This document shows positions 18,721 through 25,782 of a stretch of 64,000 bases of DNA, in pieces (position 1 is the first letter of the stretch; every line of letters starts with the position of its first letter). The translations under genes and the position numbers were made by a program. Location: positions 1 to 64,000 of the forward strand of contig NZ_JAMBOE010000014.1 in NCBI RefSeq assembly GCF_023715465.1, in the 5' to 3' direction. Under the pieces are notes generated by a model. The model made no database searches. It was not told the origin of the DNA and was given only the letters and a program-made list of their open reading frames with translations. Origin of the DNA: Paenibacillus macerans (GTDB lineage: Bacteria > Bacillota > Bacilli > Paenibacillales > Paenibacillaceae).

Positions 18721-19392
18721 TTATTTCATAGCTCGAAGTAGTTGACTGACTCTCGACGGCGAAACGCCGATCCTTTCCGCCCACTTGGATTGATTTTCAG
18801 AAGGGTAGGTAGCCATCACTTCATTGAGCTTTCGAATTAATTCACTCGTCTTCTGCTGGGGTCGCCGTTCAGCTCCTGCGACTGAATCGCTTTGATTTCC
18901 CAACGCCACCGCTATTTCCTGGTTCGCCGTTTGTTGACTCCCAGCTTCTTTCATAGCACGAAGTAGTTGGCTGACTCTCGACGGCGAAACGCCGATCCGT
19001 TTCGCCCACTTGGATTGATTTTCAGACGGGTAGGTAGCCATCACTTCATTGAGCTTTCGGATTAATTCACTCGTCTTTTGTCGGGGCCGCCGTACAGCTC
19101 CTACGACTGAATCGCCCAATTGTTGACTCCCAGCCTGCTGTGTAGAGAACAGTTCCTGTAAGCATGCCGCGCAAATGAAGCGTTCCCGGAAGTATATAAG
19201 TTGCTCCATCGATTGGCAGAACAGGCACTCTTGCGTCCGGTATGGGCGCATCATGATTCTTTGGAATTCATTGTCAATAAAAAACTCTATGGTATCGCCC
19301 TGGCCTATCCCAATAAAACGGCGTAATTCAATAGGGATAACGATTCTCCCAAGCTCATCAATTGGCCTGACAATCCCGATGCTTCTTATCAT
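18721..19392 (-). CDS. AbrB-like regulator with CxxC pairs and two tandem HTH repeats
   Basis: A 223-residue protein with an unusual layout. Residues 1–50 are a SpoVT/AbrB-type swapped-hairpin DNA-binding domain (SIGIVRPIDELGRIVIP). Two CxxC pairs (CLFC near 56, CAAC near 75) look like a zinc site. Two near-identical helix-turn-helix repeats follow, about 75 residues apart, each containing WAxRIGVSPSRVSQLLRAMK. The repeats come from a 225-bp tandem duplication in the DNA. The start at 19392 follows GGGGG by 8 nt. It lies downstream of the peptide gene, behind a terminator hairpin. AbrB proteins repress transition-state genes; the target here is unknown. Confidence 0.75.
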   Translation of the reverse strand: MIRSIGIVRPIDELGRIVIPIELRRFIGIGQGDTIEFFIDNEFQRIMMRPYRTQECLFCQSMEQLIYFRERFICAACLQELFSTQQAGSQQLGDSVVGAVRRPRQKTSELIRKLNEVMATYPSENQSKWAKRIGVSPSRVSQLLRAMKEAGSQQTANQEIAVALGNQSDSVAGAERRPQQKTSELIRKLNEVMATYPSENQSKWAERIGVSPSRVSQLLRAMK

Positions 19393-19416
19393 TCCGGATT
19401 CCCCCGCTCCTGGTAG

Positions 19417-19455
19417 AAAAACCACCGGAGCCTTGTGTGGAATCCGGTGGTTTTT
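19417..19455 (-). terminator. terminator of receptor–peptide operon
   Basis: Minus strand AAAAACCACCGG, a 15-nt loop, then CCGGTGGTTTTT. It lies 61 bp after the peptide gene and ahead of the AbrB-like gene. It could act fully or as an attenuator. Confidence 0.8.
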
Positions 19456-19515
19456 AGCTGATATGTAAATTAATCATAGCGACTTGCCCTCTAAAAATCA
19501 TGATAGAGATTCGAA

Positions 19516-19629
19516 TTAACCTCCAACATGTACGCCAAACGTCCCCATAAGTGGTCCTGCATTTACTCCTACACTTACCACCAATACGAATAGAAAATTA
19601 ATGGCGTACAACAGAGTATTTTTTTTCAT
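19516..19629 (-). CDS. 37-residue propeptide, probable quorum-sensing signal
   Basis: A short gene overlapping the 3' end of the HTH–TPR receptor gene by 32 bp in another frame. The product starts MKKNTLLYA, has a hydrophobic stretch resembling an export signal (FLFVLVVSVGV) and ends NAGPLMGTFGVHVGG. GGGGG lies 6–7 nt before the ATG; a second in-frame ATG lies two codons upstream. RRNPP receptors are usually followed by such a propeptide, whose C-terminal 5–10 residues are exported, trimmed and re-imported to bind the receptor. The likely mature signal lies within TFGVHVGG. The assignment rests on position, overlap and shape, not on homology. Confidence 0.7.
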   Translation of the reverse strand: MKKNTLLYAINFLFVLVVSVGVNAGPLMGTFGVHVGG

Positions 19630-20989
19630 GGCCATCCCCCATTTCCACTAATTGATGATACTCTACTTTTGATTCAGCCGACGCAACGTTTCTAAAACGT
19701 TCAAACAATCTCATACACCGTAGCATAGAGCTTTCGTCATTTATCATAGTAGATTTTTTTAGGCCATCTATCAAGAATTTAAATCCTTGTTTGTGATCCC
19801 CTTTAATTAAAAAATATTCAGTTAATTCACACAGCAAACCAACGAGCTGATCGTCGGTATTTTGTTGGTTGTATATTTCGTTTTCTTTATGCTCCAGGAC
19901 GTTAGACAACACGGTTTCAAACTTAGTAAGGACATGATCGACGTTAATCTTGTATCGGTTAGCTACTATCATGATATTCCATAAACCCATGAGTATTTCA
20001 TTTTCCTTCATTTCGAAGTAACTCACATATTCCGGCAGCGACTCTATGTTGCCAGCCATTAATTTGGTCAATAAAATATTCGCCTGAGTCCATTCCTGGA
20101 ACAAGTTCTTCCAGTATAATGTTTCTTCATCCGTCTCCTTGACCCATTCTAAATCAGCAGATTCACTGAAAATTTGCAGAGCCAATTCATAATCCTCTTG
20201 TTCATAATAAGCGCCACCTACTAGCATTTGACCAAAGAGAACATAAAAAAACAATGGCCTGGGCAGCTTTTTAACAAGGCCTTGATCATTCTTTTTCCGG
20301 GAGTGGAACAAAGAGTACTGAATTTTAGCCAGCTGCTTTAACTTTTCACCATTTTTATAGACCTTATCCCAGCGGCGCAAAGAACGATAAGCATCAGCCA
20401 AATCCTTCAATGCTACCAGTTGGTCGATTTCCTCAAGCCGCTCCGCAAAAGGCTCAAACTGGATCGCTGCCCGGTAATTTTGTTCCTGATCGGGGCCAAG
20501 TCTAGTTAGGAACAACTTGTACTGGCAATAAGCTAACCGCTCTGAATGCTGACTTTTTTCGCTTAGAGCTACACTCTCGTAAAGAATCGCTGCTGCCATC
20601 CGTTTTCCTTGCGCAATTAAATCTTCTGCTACCTCAAACAGGGGAGATGAATATAAAGGGTTATCCAGCAATAGATTTACGATTTGCTTAATGCAATCCA
20701 ACTTTTCCAGCTCTGCGCACCGGTAAAAAAAAGGTTTGATTCTGCGCCAATTCGGCGCCAATTCATTCAAGTACTCCTGGATGTACTGCTCATAAAAATG
20801 CCCATCGGGTAGATTCATCATTGCAGTAATCTGGTCCAGTTGATGAACGGAAAGCACTCGCTGACTGTTTAAAATAGCACTCATCGTTCCCGTATTCAAT
20901 CCAGTCAGCCTGGATAGTTGACTAATATTTAACCCATGCTGTTTTGAAAATTGCTCCAGCGCTCCGAGAATCGTGGTTGTATTATTCAA
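19598..20989 (-). CDS. HTH–TPR transcriptional regulator, RRNPP-type peptide receptor
   Basis: A 463-residue protein. Residues 8–60 form an XRE-type helix-turn-helix (ISQLSRLTGLNTGTMSAIL). The rest is α-helical with repeated TPR-like helix pairs (ALKDLADAYRSLRRWDKVY; GGAYYEQEDYELALQIF). This is the build of Rgg/PlcR/NprR/Alo-type receptors that bind a short peptide in the TPR groove. I chose TTG at 20989 with GAGGTGG upstream. The promoter TTGACC (21055–21050), a 17-bp spacer and TATATT (21032–21027) would place any earlier start upstream of transcription. The 37-codon peptide gene overlaps its 3' end. It resembles the AloR family reported in Paenibacillus. Confidence 0.82.
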   Translation of the reverse strand: MNNTTTILGALEQFSKQHGLNISQLSRLTGLNTGTMSAILNSQRVLSVHQLDQITAMMNLPDGHFYEQYIQEYLNELAPNWRRIKPFFYRCAELEKLDCIKQIVNLLLDNPLYSSPLFEVAEDLIAQGKRMAAAILYESVALSEKSQHSERLAYCQYKLFLTRLGPDQEQNYRAAIQFEPFAERLEEIDQLVALKDLADAYRSLRRWDKVYKNGEKLKQLAKIQYSLFHSRKKNDQGLVKKLPRPLFFYVLFGQMLVGGAYYEQEDYELALQIFSESADLEWVKETDEETLYWKNLFQEWTQANILLTKLMAGNIESLPEYVSYFEMKENEILMGLWNIMIVANRYKINVDHVLTKFETVLSNVLEHKENEIYNQQNTDDQLVGLLCELTEYFLIKGDHKQGFKFLIDGLKKSTMINDESSMLRCMRLFERFRNVASAESKVEYHQLVEMGDGHEKKYSVVRH

Positions 20990-21026
20990 ACTAACCACCT
21001 CTGATAAATTTTGGGAATATATTATA

Positions 21027-21055
21027 AATATAACCATATTTTGAACGATGGTCAA
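21027..21055 (-). promoter_or_regulatory. receptor gene promoter
   Basis: TTGACC, 17-bp spacer, TATATT on the minus strand, about 40 bp upstream of the chosen TTG start. Confidence 0.6.
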
Positions 21056-21135
21056 TACAATTTACGCAGGATTGTACGAATGCTTACGCTTTTGCCTCAC
21101 CAGTTGCAAAGCTTTCATCATCTGTTAAAATAAAA

Positions 21136-21165
21136 GGGCGAGCAACCCAGCAAAGATTCTCGCCC
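21136..21165 (-). terminator. terminator after the Spo0E-like gene
   Basis: Minus strand GGGCGAG, a 16-nt loop and CTCGCCC are followed by TTTTATTTT. Confidence 0.8.
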
Positions 21166-21179
21166 CTAAGTCGATTGTT

Positions 21180-21362
21180 TCACGCAATCGGCTTTTTTAT
21201 GTTACGTCTATGAAGCTGGTAATACTGATTAATGAGTTCATCAAGGATCATAGATTGATGAATCACGCGCGGATGTCCAAACTGTCCATTGTATTTTTCC
21301 GTTAATACATGCAATTTGTTTCGCTCTCGCTCAATCCTTGCCTGAATACCATCTTCATTCAT
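21180..21362 (-). CDS. Spo0E-like aspartyl-phosphate phosphatase
   Basis: A 60-residue protein matching the Spo0E family in length and signature: RIERERNKLHVLTEKYNGQF, then SMILDELINQYY, which contains the SxxLD motif. Spo0E proteins remove phosphate from Spo0A~P and delay sporulation. GGGAGG lies 9 nt upstream of the ATG and a terminator follows, so it is a single transcription unit. It sits on the same strand as the peptide receptor and AbrB-like genes, which suggests that the island acts on sporulation timing. Confidence 0.85.
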   Translation of the reverse strand: MNEDGIQARIERERNKLHVLTEKYNGQFGHPRVIHQSMILDELINQYYQLHRRNIKKPIA

Positions 21363-21470
21363 TGGCGTGTACCTCCCTAGTGTAATATCCTAGAGAAATA
21401 TGCCTTTTTTTGAAATTTTTTATAGGAGACAAACCTCCCCCTCTTTACTATCCAGCAAAAAGTGCTTTCA

Positions 21471-21500
21471 AGCCAGAGGTGATCTGGCTTTTTTTATTAT
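21471..21500 (+). terminator. orphan plus-strand terminator
   Basis: AGCCAGAGGTGATCTGGCT followed by a T run. No gene on the plus strand ends upstream within 2 kb, so it may belong to a small untranslated RNA starting in 21370–21470, or be left over from a lost gene. Confidence 0.6.
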
Positions 21501-21614
21501 ACAGCTAAAAATGATTAACGCAATATTTTTCATGAAAAATTTGCCGTGATTAAAAATTTTCAACTCCTCTATCATAAAAAGGAGAGACGGAATAAAAATG
21601 AGGAGCTGTAGCAT

Positions 21615-21836
21615 TTGAGGATCAAGGAAGCAAGGGAAGCCGCAGGGTTTACCCAAGAATCACTCGTACAACACATCAACAACACCATGAAATGCACATT
21701 GCGAAACTATCAGAATATTGAGTACGGTATTGTGATTCCGAACGCCACCTTAGCGCTGTTGATCGCCCATGTGCTGCATGTGGACCCGCGAGATATCGAC
21801 GAATGGAAGTTTAAAACCTCAAACACTGATTTGTAG
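21615..21836 (+). CDS. XRE-family small DNA-binding protein
   Basis: A 73-residue protein made of one XRE helix-turn-helix (REAAGFTQESLVQHI; NYQNIEYG; HVLHVDPRDIDEW), the size of Cro-like or plasmid/phage regulators. It starts at TTG with AGGAG upstream; the ATG at 21598 is closed by a stop after six codons. It stands alone between the Spo0E-like gene and gyrB and reads against its neighbours. It is probably mobile-element cargo. Confidence 0.7.
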   Translation: MRIKEAREAAGFTQESLVQHINNTMKCTLRNYQNIEYGIVIPNATLALLIAHVLHVDPRDIDEWKFKTSNTDL

Positions 21837-21880
21837 TATGTAACACTGGATGTGTTATACTAAGGCATCTGCATGTGGGT

Positions 21881-22020
21881 AAAATAAAAATAGCCATGAT
21901 GTTGGTAGCATCACGACTATTCCGACAAAGCTCCAGTGGGCAACCACGGCGAGATTTTCATTCAAAGAAAAAGAAAAACCACCGGTCAAGGGCCCACAAC
22001 CTATCGCCGGTGGTTTTTTT
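21881..22020 (-). ncRNA. 3' end of a type I toxin-like mRNA (truncated locus)
   Basis: On the minus strand a strong hairpin (AAACCACCGG … CCGGTGGTTT, 22020–21974) is followed after about 50 nt by a 13-bp terminator stem with two GU pairs (AATAGTCGTGATG, loop, CATCATGGCTATT, T run; 21921–21881). This two-hairpin tail is typical of mRNAs for holin-like type I toxins of Firmicutes. No toxin reading frame precedes it, because the sequence upstream is the copied gyrB terminator. It looks cut at the element boundary near 22056. Confidence 0.45.
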
Positions 22021-22056
22021 GTCTCTACGTGCTTTCTTCTGTTTTTGCCGCAAAAC

Positions 22057-22125
22057 AAATACCGCCACCACAGTGACGGTATTTTGATCAATTTCACGCT
22101 GATTTTTACTTTTTCGCCCACCCGA
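22057..22125. repeat. 69-bp direct repeat, right copy / gyrB terminator
   Basis: Identical to 17098–17166. It includes the hairpin ending gyrB transcription (minus strand ATACCGTCAC, TGTG, GTGGCGGTAT), here followed by an interrupted T run, unlike the left copy. Confidence 0.9.
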
Positions 22126-24030
22126 TTAGATATCGAGGTTCTTGACGTATCTGGCATGCTCGTGAATGAAATCGCGGCGCGGCTCGACGTTGTCGCCCAT
22201 CAGCGTATCGAAAATCGCATCCGCCTGGATAGCGTCGGCAATCGATACTTGCTGCATCGTCCGGCTTTCCGGATCCATCGTTGTCTCCCATAGCTGCTCG
22301 GGGTTCATCTCGCCCAGACCTTTGTAGCGCTGAACGTTGACTTTGACGCCTTCGCCGAATTCGGCGATGATCTCATCGCGTTCTTTCTCCGATTGGGCGT
22401 AGCGCACCGTTTTGTTGCGTTCGATTTTGAACAGCGGCGGCATCGCAATGTAAATGTAACCGGCCTCGATGATTTTCCGCATGTAGCGGAAGAAAAACGT
22501 CAGCAGCAGCGTGCGGATATGGGCGCCGTCGACGTCGGCGTCGGTCATGATGATGATTTTATGGTAACGCGCCTTCGCAATGTCGAACTCCTCGCCGATC
22601 CCGGTGCCTAGCGCCGTGATGATCGCGCGGATTTCGGCGTTGCCGAGGATGCGGTCCAGGCGCGCTTTTTCCACGTTCAAAATTTTACCGCGCAGCGGCA
22701 AAATCGCCTGGAAGTGACGGTCCCGCCCCTGTTTCGCCGAGCCGCCGGCCGAGTCGCCTTCGACGATGTACAGCTCGCTGATCGAGGCGTCCTTGGAAGA
22801 GCAGTCCGCCAGCTTGCCCGGCAGGGCGCTGACTTCCAGGGCGCTCTTGCGGCGCGTCAGCTCGCGCGCTTTACGGGCCGCTTCCCGCGCCCGCGAAGCC
22901 TGCAGCGATTTCTCCAGGACGCGCCGGGACACGGATGGATTTTCTTCCAAAAATTCCTGCAGCTTTTCCGCAAACAGCGATTCCACGATCCCTCGTACCT
23001 CGCTGTTGCCAAGCTTCGTTTTCGTTTGGCCTTCGAATTGGGGCTCGGGAATTTTTACGGAAATGATCGCCGTCAGCCCTTCGCGCACATCGTCCCCGGT
23101 CAAATTGTTGTCATTGTCCTTGATCATTCCGGCCTTGCGGGCATAATCGTTGATAATGCGCGTCAGCGCGCTCTTAAAGCCGGACTCGTGGGTGCCGCCC
23201 TCGTGCGTATGAATGTTGTTGGCAAACGAATAGATACTTTCGGTATATCCTTCGTTGTATTGCAGGGCGACTTCCACCTGAATCATGTCGCGTTGGCCTT
23301 CCACGTAAATTGGCTCTTCATGCAGCACTTCTTTGTTATGATTCAGGTAAATCACGTATTCCTTGATGCCGCCTTCGTAATGGAACGAATCGCTGGCCCC
23401 GGTGCGTTCATCGGTCAGGGACAGATTGATGCCTTTATTCAAAAAGGCCAGTTCCCGGATCCGCGTCAGCAGCGTGTTGTAATCAAATACGGTCGTTTCC
23501 GTGAAAATTTCCGGATCAGGGTAAAATCTCGTCTTCGTCCCGGTTTCATCCGTGTCGCCAATGATGCGCACATCGTATTGAGGCACGCCGCGGTGATACT
23601 CTTGCTGATAAGCATGCCCGTCGCGGCTTACCTCAACAACGACTTTCGTGGACAATGCGTTGACGACGGAAACGCCGACCCCGTGAAGTCCCCCTGATAC
23701 TTTATATCCGCCGCCGCCGAATTTCCCCCCGGCATGCAGCACGGTCATGACGACTTCGAGCGTCGATTTCTGCAGCTTTTCATTCAGGCCGACCGGAATG
23801 CCCCGGCCGTTGTCTATGACAGTCACACTGTTATCTTCATGAACGATGACGTCGATTTTGTTCGCATAGCCGGCAAGCGCCTCGTCTATACTATTGTCTA
23901 CGACTTCCCATACCAGATGGTGCAAACCGCGGACGCTGGTGGATCCGATATACATCCCCGGCCGTTTCCGGACCGCTTCCAGGCCTTCGAGCACCTGTAT
24001 GTTACTTTCGTCATACGTTTGTTCGTTCAT
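22126..24030 (-). CDS. gyrB: DNA gyrase subunit B
   Basis: GyrB is the ATPase and TOPRIM subunit of gyrase. The 634-residue protein shows the GHKL motifs (NSIDEALAGY, DNGRGIPV, GGKFGGGGYKVSGGLHGVG). The TOPRIM motifs ELYIVEGDSAGG and DADVDGAHIRTLL, and the C-terminal YKGLGEMNPEQLW, follow. Length is normal. I chose the ATG at 24030 because GGTGAAGG precedes it and the product then starts like B. subtilis GyrB; a GTG lies five codons upstream. It heads the conserved remB–recF side of the cluster but is cut off from gyrA by accessory DNA. Confidence 0.97.
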   Translation of the reverse strand: MNEQTYDESNIQVLEGLEAVRKRPGMYIGSTSVRGLHHLVWEVVDNSIDEALAGYANKIDVIVHEDNSVTVIDNGRGIPVGLNEKLQKSTLEVVMTVLHAGGKFGGGGYKVSGGLHGVGVSVVNALSTKVVVEVSRDGHAYQQEYHRGVPQYDVRIIGDTDETGTKTRFYPDPEIFTETTVFDYNTLLTRIRELAFLNKGINLSLTDERTGASDSFHYEGGIKEYVIYLNHNKEVLHEEPIYVEGQRDMIQVEVALQYNEGYTESIYSFANNIHTHEGGTHESGFKSALTRIINDYARKAGMIKDNDNNLTGDDVREGLTAIISVKIPEPQFEGQTKTKLGNSEVRGIVESLFAEKLQEFLEENPSVSRRVLEKSLQASRAREAARKARELTRRKSALEVSALPGKLADCSSKDASISELYIVEGDSAGGSAKQGRDRHFQAILPLRGKILNVEKARLDRILGNAEIRAIITALGTGIGEEFDIAKARYHKIIIMTDADVDGAHIRTLLLTFFFRYMRKIIEAGYIYIAMPPLFKIERNKTVRYAQSEKERDEIIAEFGEGVKVNVQRYKGLGEMNPEQLWETTMDPESRTMQQVSIADAIQADAIFDTLMGDNVEPRRDFIHEHARYVKNLDI

Positions 24031-24099
24031 CGACAATGCCTTCACCTACTTCTATAGATTCAACCACATCATGTAAACCTCTGAACTTATATTATAACG

Positions 24100-24348
24100 C
24101 TAAACCGCTAATATAACGTTAGCCTTTTTTTTCAACGTCGCCGAGGAAATGGGCGAATAATATATTGCATTTTGGGTCACGACGATCGACTTGGCCTCTT
24201 CTTCGCCGATGCGCACAACGTTTTTCTCCTCAAGCGCGTGACTGATAAACTGTTTGGATATTTTCGAAGACTGCTCGATGGAAATATCAAAAATCGCAAC
24301 CAGCTCCGAAGAGAGGATGACTTTTTCTCCGCCCAAATGAATATACAT
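24100..24348 (-). CDS. remB: extracellular matrix regulator RemB (YaaB, DUF370)
   Basis: An 82-residue DUF370 protein starting MYIHLGGEKVILSSELVAIF. RemA/RemB proteins are small DNA-binding regulators that affect matrix genes in Bacillus. The start has GGAG immediately upstream and lies two bases beyond the recF stop, consistent with the dnaN–yaaA–recF–remB–gyrB operon order of Bacillales. Confidence 0.92.
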   Translation of the reverse strand: MYIHLGGEKVILSSELVAIFDISIEQSSKISKQFISHALEEKNVVRIGEEEAKSIVVTQNAIYYSPISSATLKKKANVILAV

Positions 24349-24349
24349 T

Positions 24350-25474
24350 TTACTCCTTCGCCCCTCCTTGGACTTGTCCGTCCTGAACATGAAAAATGCT
24401 GGCGTCCCGCAGCCGGCTTGCATTGATGCTTTCGATGCCAGTCGCCGTAATGAACGTCTGCACTTTGCTCTGAAACGTTTCGATCAATTGGGTTTGGCGG
24501 TAAGGGTCCAGTTCGGACAATACGTCGTCCAACAGCAGGATGGGATATTCCCCGATCTCCTCATGAATGAGCTCGATTTCCGCCAGTTTCAAAGATAACG
24601 CCGTGGTCCGCTGCTGCCCCTGCGACCCGTATACTTGGGCTTCGTTCCCGTTAATATAAAAAGAGACATCGTCGCGATGGGGTCCGCAAAGCGTCATGCC
24701 GCGGCGGATTTCCTGATCCTTCACTTGTGATAACTTTATCATAAATTGCTGTAATAAGACAGCTTCATCTTCTTCTTCGGCTTCTCCGAACGAGGGGAGA
24801 TAGGATAATTTCAGCTTTTCACCGCCGCCGGTGATGCCTTCGTGGATCTGCTCCGCCCATTTTTGCAGTTTTCTTATAAATTGTTTCCTTTTTTTGATGA
24901 TTTTAACACCATGCTCCGCAAGTTGCTCATTCCAGATTTCCAGCATCGTGGAAAGCTCGGGTCCGGCGCCCCAGGCTTGCTTCAGCAGGTTGTTCCGCTG
25001 CACCAAAATCTTCTGATATTGCTGAAGATGATATAAATATCCGGGCTGCACCTGGCCGATTTCCATATCGAGAAAACGCCGCCGCACTCCCGGAGTGCCT
25101 TTGACGATTTCCAAATCCTCAGGGGCGAACATGACGACGTTCAGCGCGCCGATGAAATCGCTGAGCTTGCGCTGCTCCAGACCGTTGAGCTTCGCTTTTT
25201 TGCCCTGCGAGGCCAGGCGAAGCTCCAGGCGAACGGCTCCGTACTTCTTCTCCACTTCCGCCTCTACCATGGCGTGATCGCTGCCGAACGAAATCAGCTC
25301 CTTGTCTTTGCCGGTCCGGTGCGATTTCGTCAAAGCCAGCACAAACAAAGCTTCGAGCAGATTCGTTTTGCCTTGGGCATTGCGTCCAATGATCAAATTG
25401 ACGGCGCCAAACGAGTTTAGCGAGAGCGTATCATAGTTCCGGTAGTGCCGCAGTGATAATTGATTGACATACAT
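24350..25474 (-). CDS. recF: DNA replication/repair protein RecF
   Basis: A 374-residue SMC-like ATPase with a Walker A motif GRNAQGKTNLLEAL near residue 30 and the signature and Walker B region YGSQGQQRTTALSLKLAE and LLLDDVLSELD. RecF helps load RecA at single-strand gaps and restart forks. Length and position between yaaA and remB are as expected. Confidence 0.97.
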   Translation of the reverse strand: MYVNQLSLRHYRNYDTLSLNSFGAVNLIIGRNAQGKTNLLEALFVLALTKSHRTGKDKELISFGSDHAMVEAEVEKKYGAVRLELRLASQGKKAKLNGLEQRKLSDFIGALNVVMFAPEDLEIVKGTPGVRRRFLDMEIGQVQPGYLYHLQQYQKILVQRNNLLKQAWGAGPELSTMLEIWNEQLAEHGVKIIKKRKQFIRKLQKWAEQIHEGITGGGEKLKLSYLPSFGEAEEEDEAVLLQQFMIKLSQVKDQEIRRGMTLCGPHRDDVSFYINGNEAQVYGSQGQQRTTALSLKLAEIELIHEEIGEYPILLLDDVLSELDPYRQTQLIETFQSKVQTFITATGIESINASRLRDASIFHVQDGQVQGGAKE

Positions 25475-25537
25475 GATAGCTTAAGCCCCCTCGTTTTCCG
25501 CTTGCTTCGCGCGGATTTAAGGCTGTGGTGCAGCCGG

Positions 25538-25762
25538 TCAGAGAGCCTTCGGTCCGGCCACCTGGAAGGATCCGCTTCCTTCCACCTCGACCTTGTCGCC
25601 GGGATAAAGCTTCCGGCCCCGGCGTTCTTCCGCTTCCCCATTGACTTTGACCGCTCTGTCCGCCAACAGCGCTTTAGCCATGCCGCCCGTCGGCACGCAA
25701 TCCGCCAATTTTAAAAATTGATCTAATTTAATATATTCACTGGAAATGGAGATTATTTTCAT
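25538..25762 (-). CDS. yaaA: S4-domain protein YaaA (RlbA)
   Basis: A 74-residue RNA-binding S4 domain (IKLDQFLKLADCVPTGGMAK; DRAVKVNGEAEERRGRKLYPGDKVEV). YaaA/RlbA takes part in ribosome maturation and is always found between dnaN and recF in Bacillales. It follows dnaN by 20 bp. Confidence 0.93.
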   Translation of the reverse strand: MKIISISSEYIKLDQFLKLADCVPTGGMAKALLADRAVKVNGEAEERRGRKLYPGDKVEVEGSGSFQVAGPKAL

Positions 25763-25782
25763 GGCGCCGATTTCCTTTCAAA

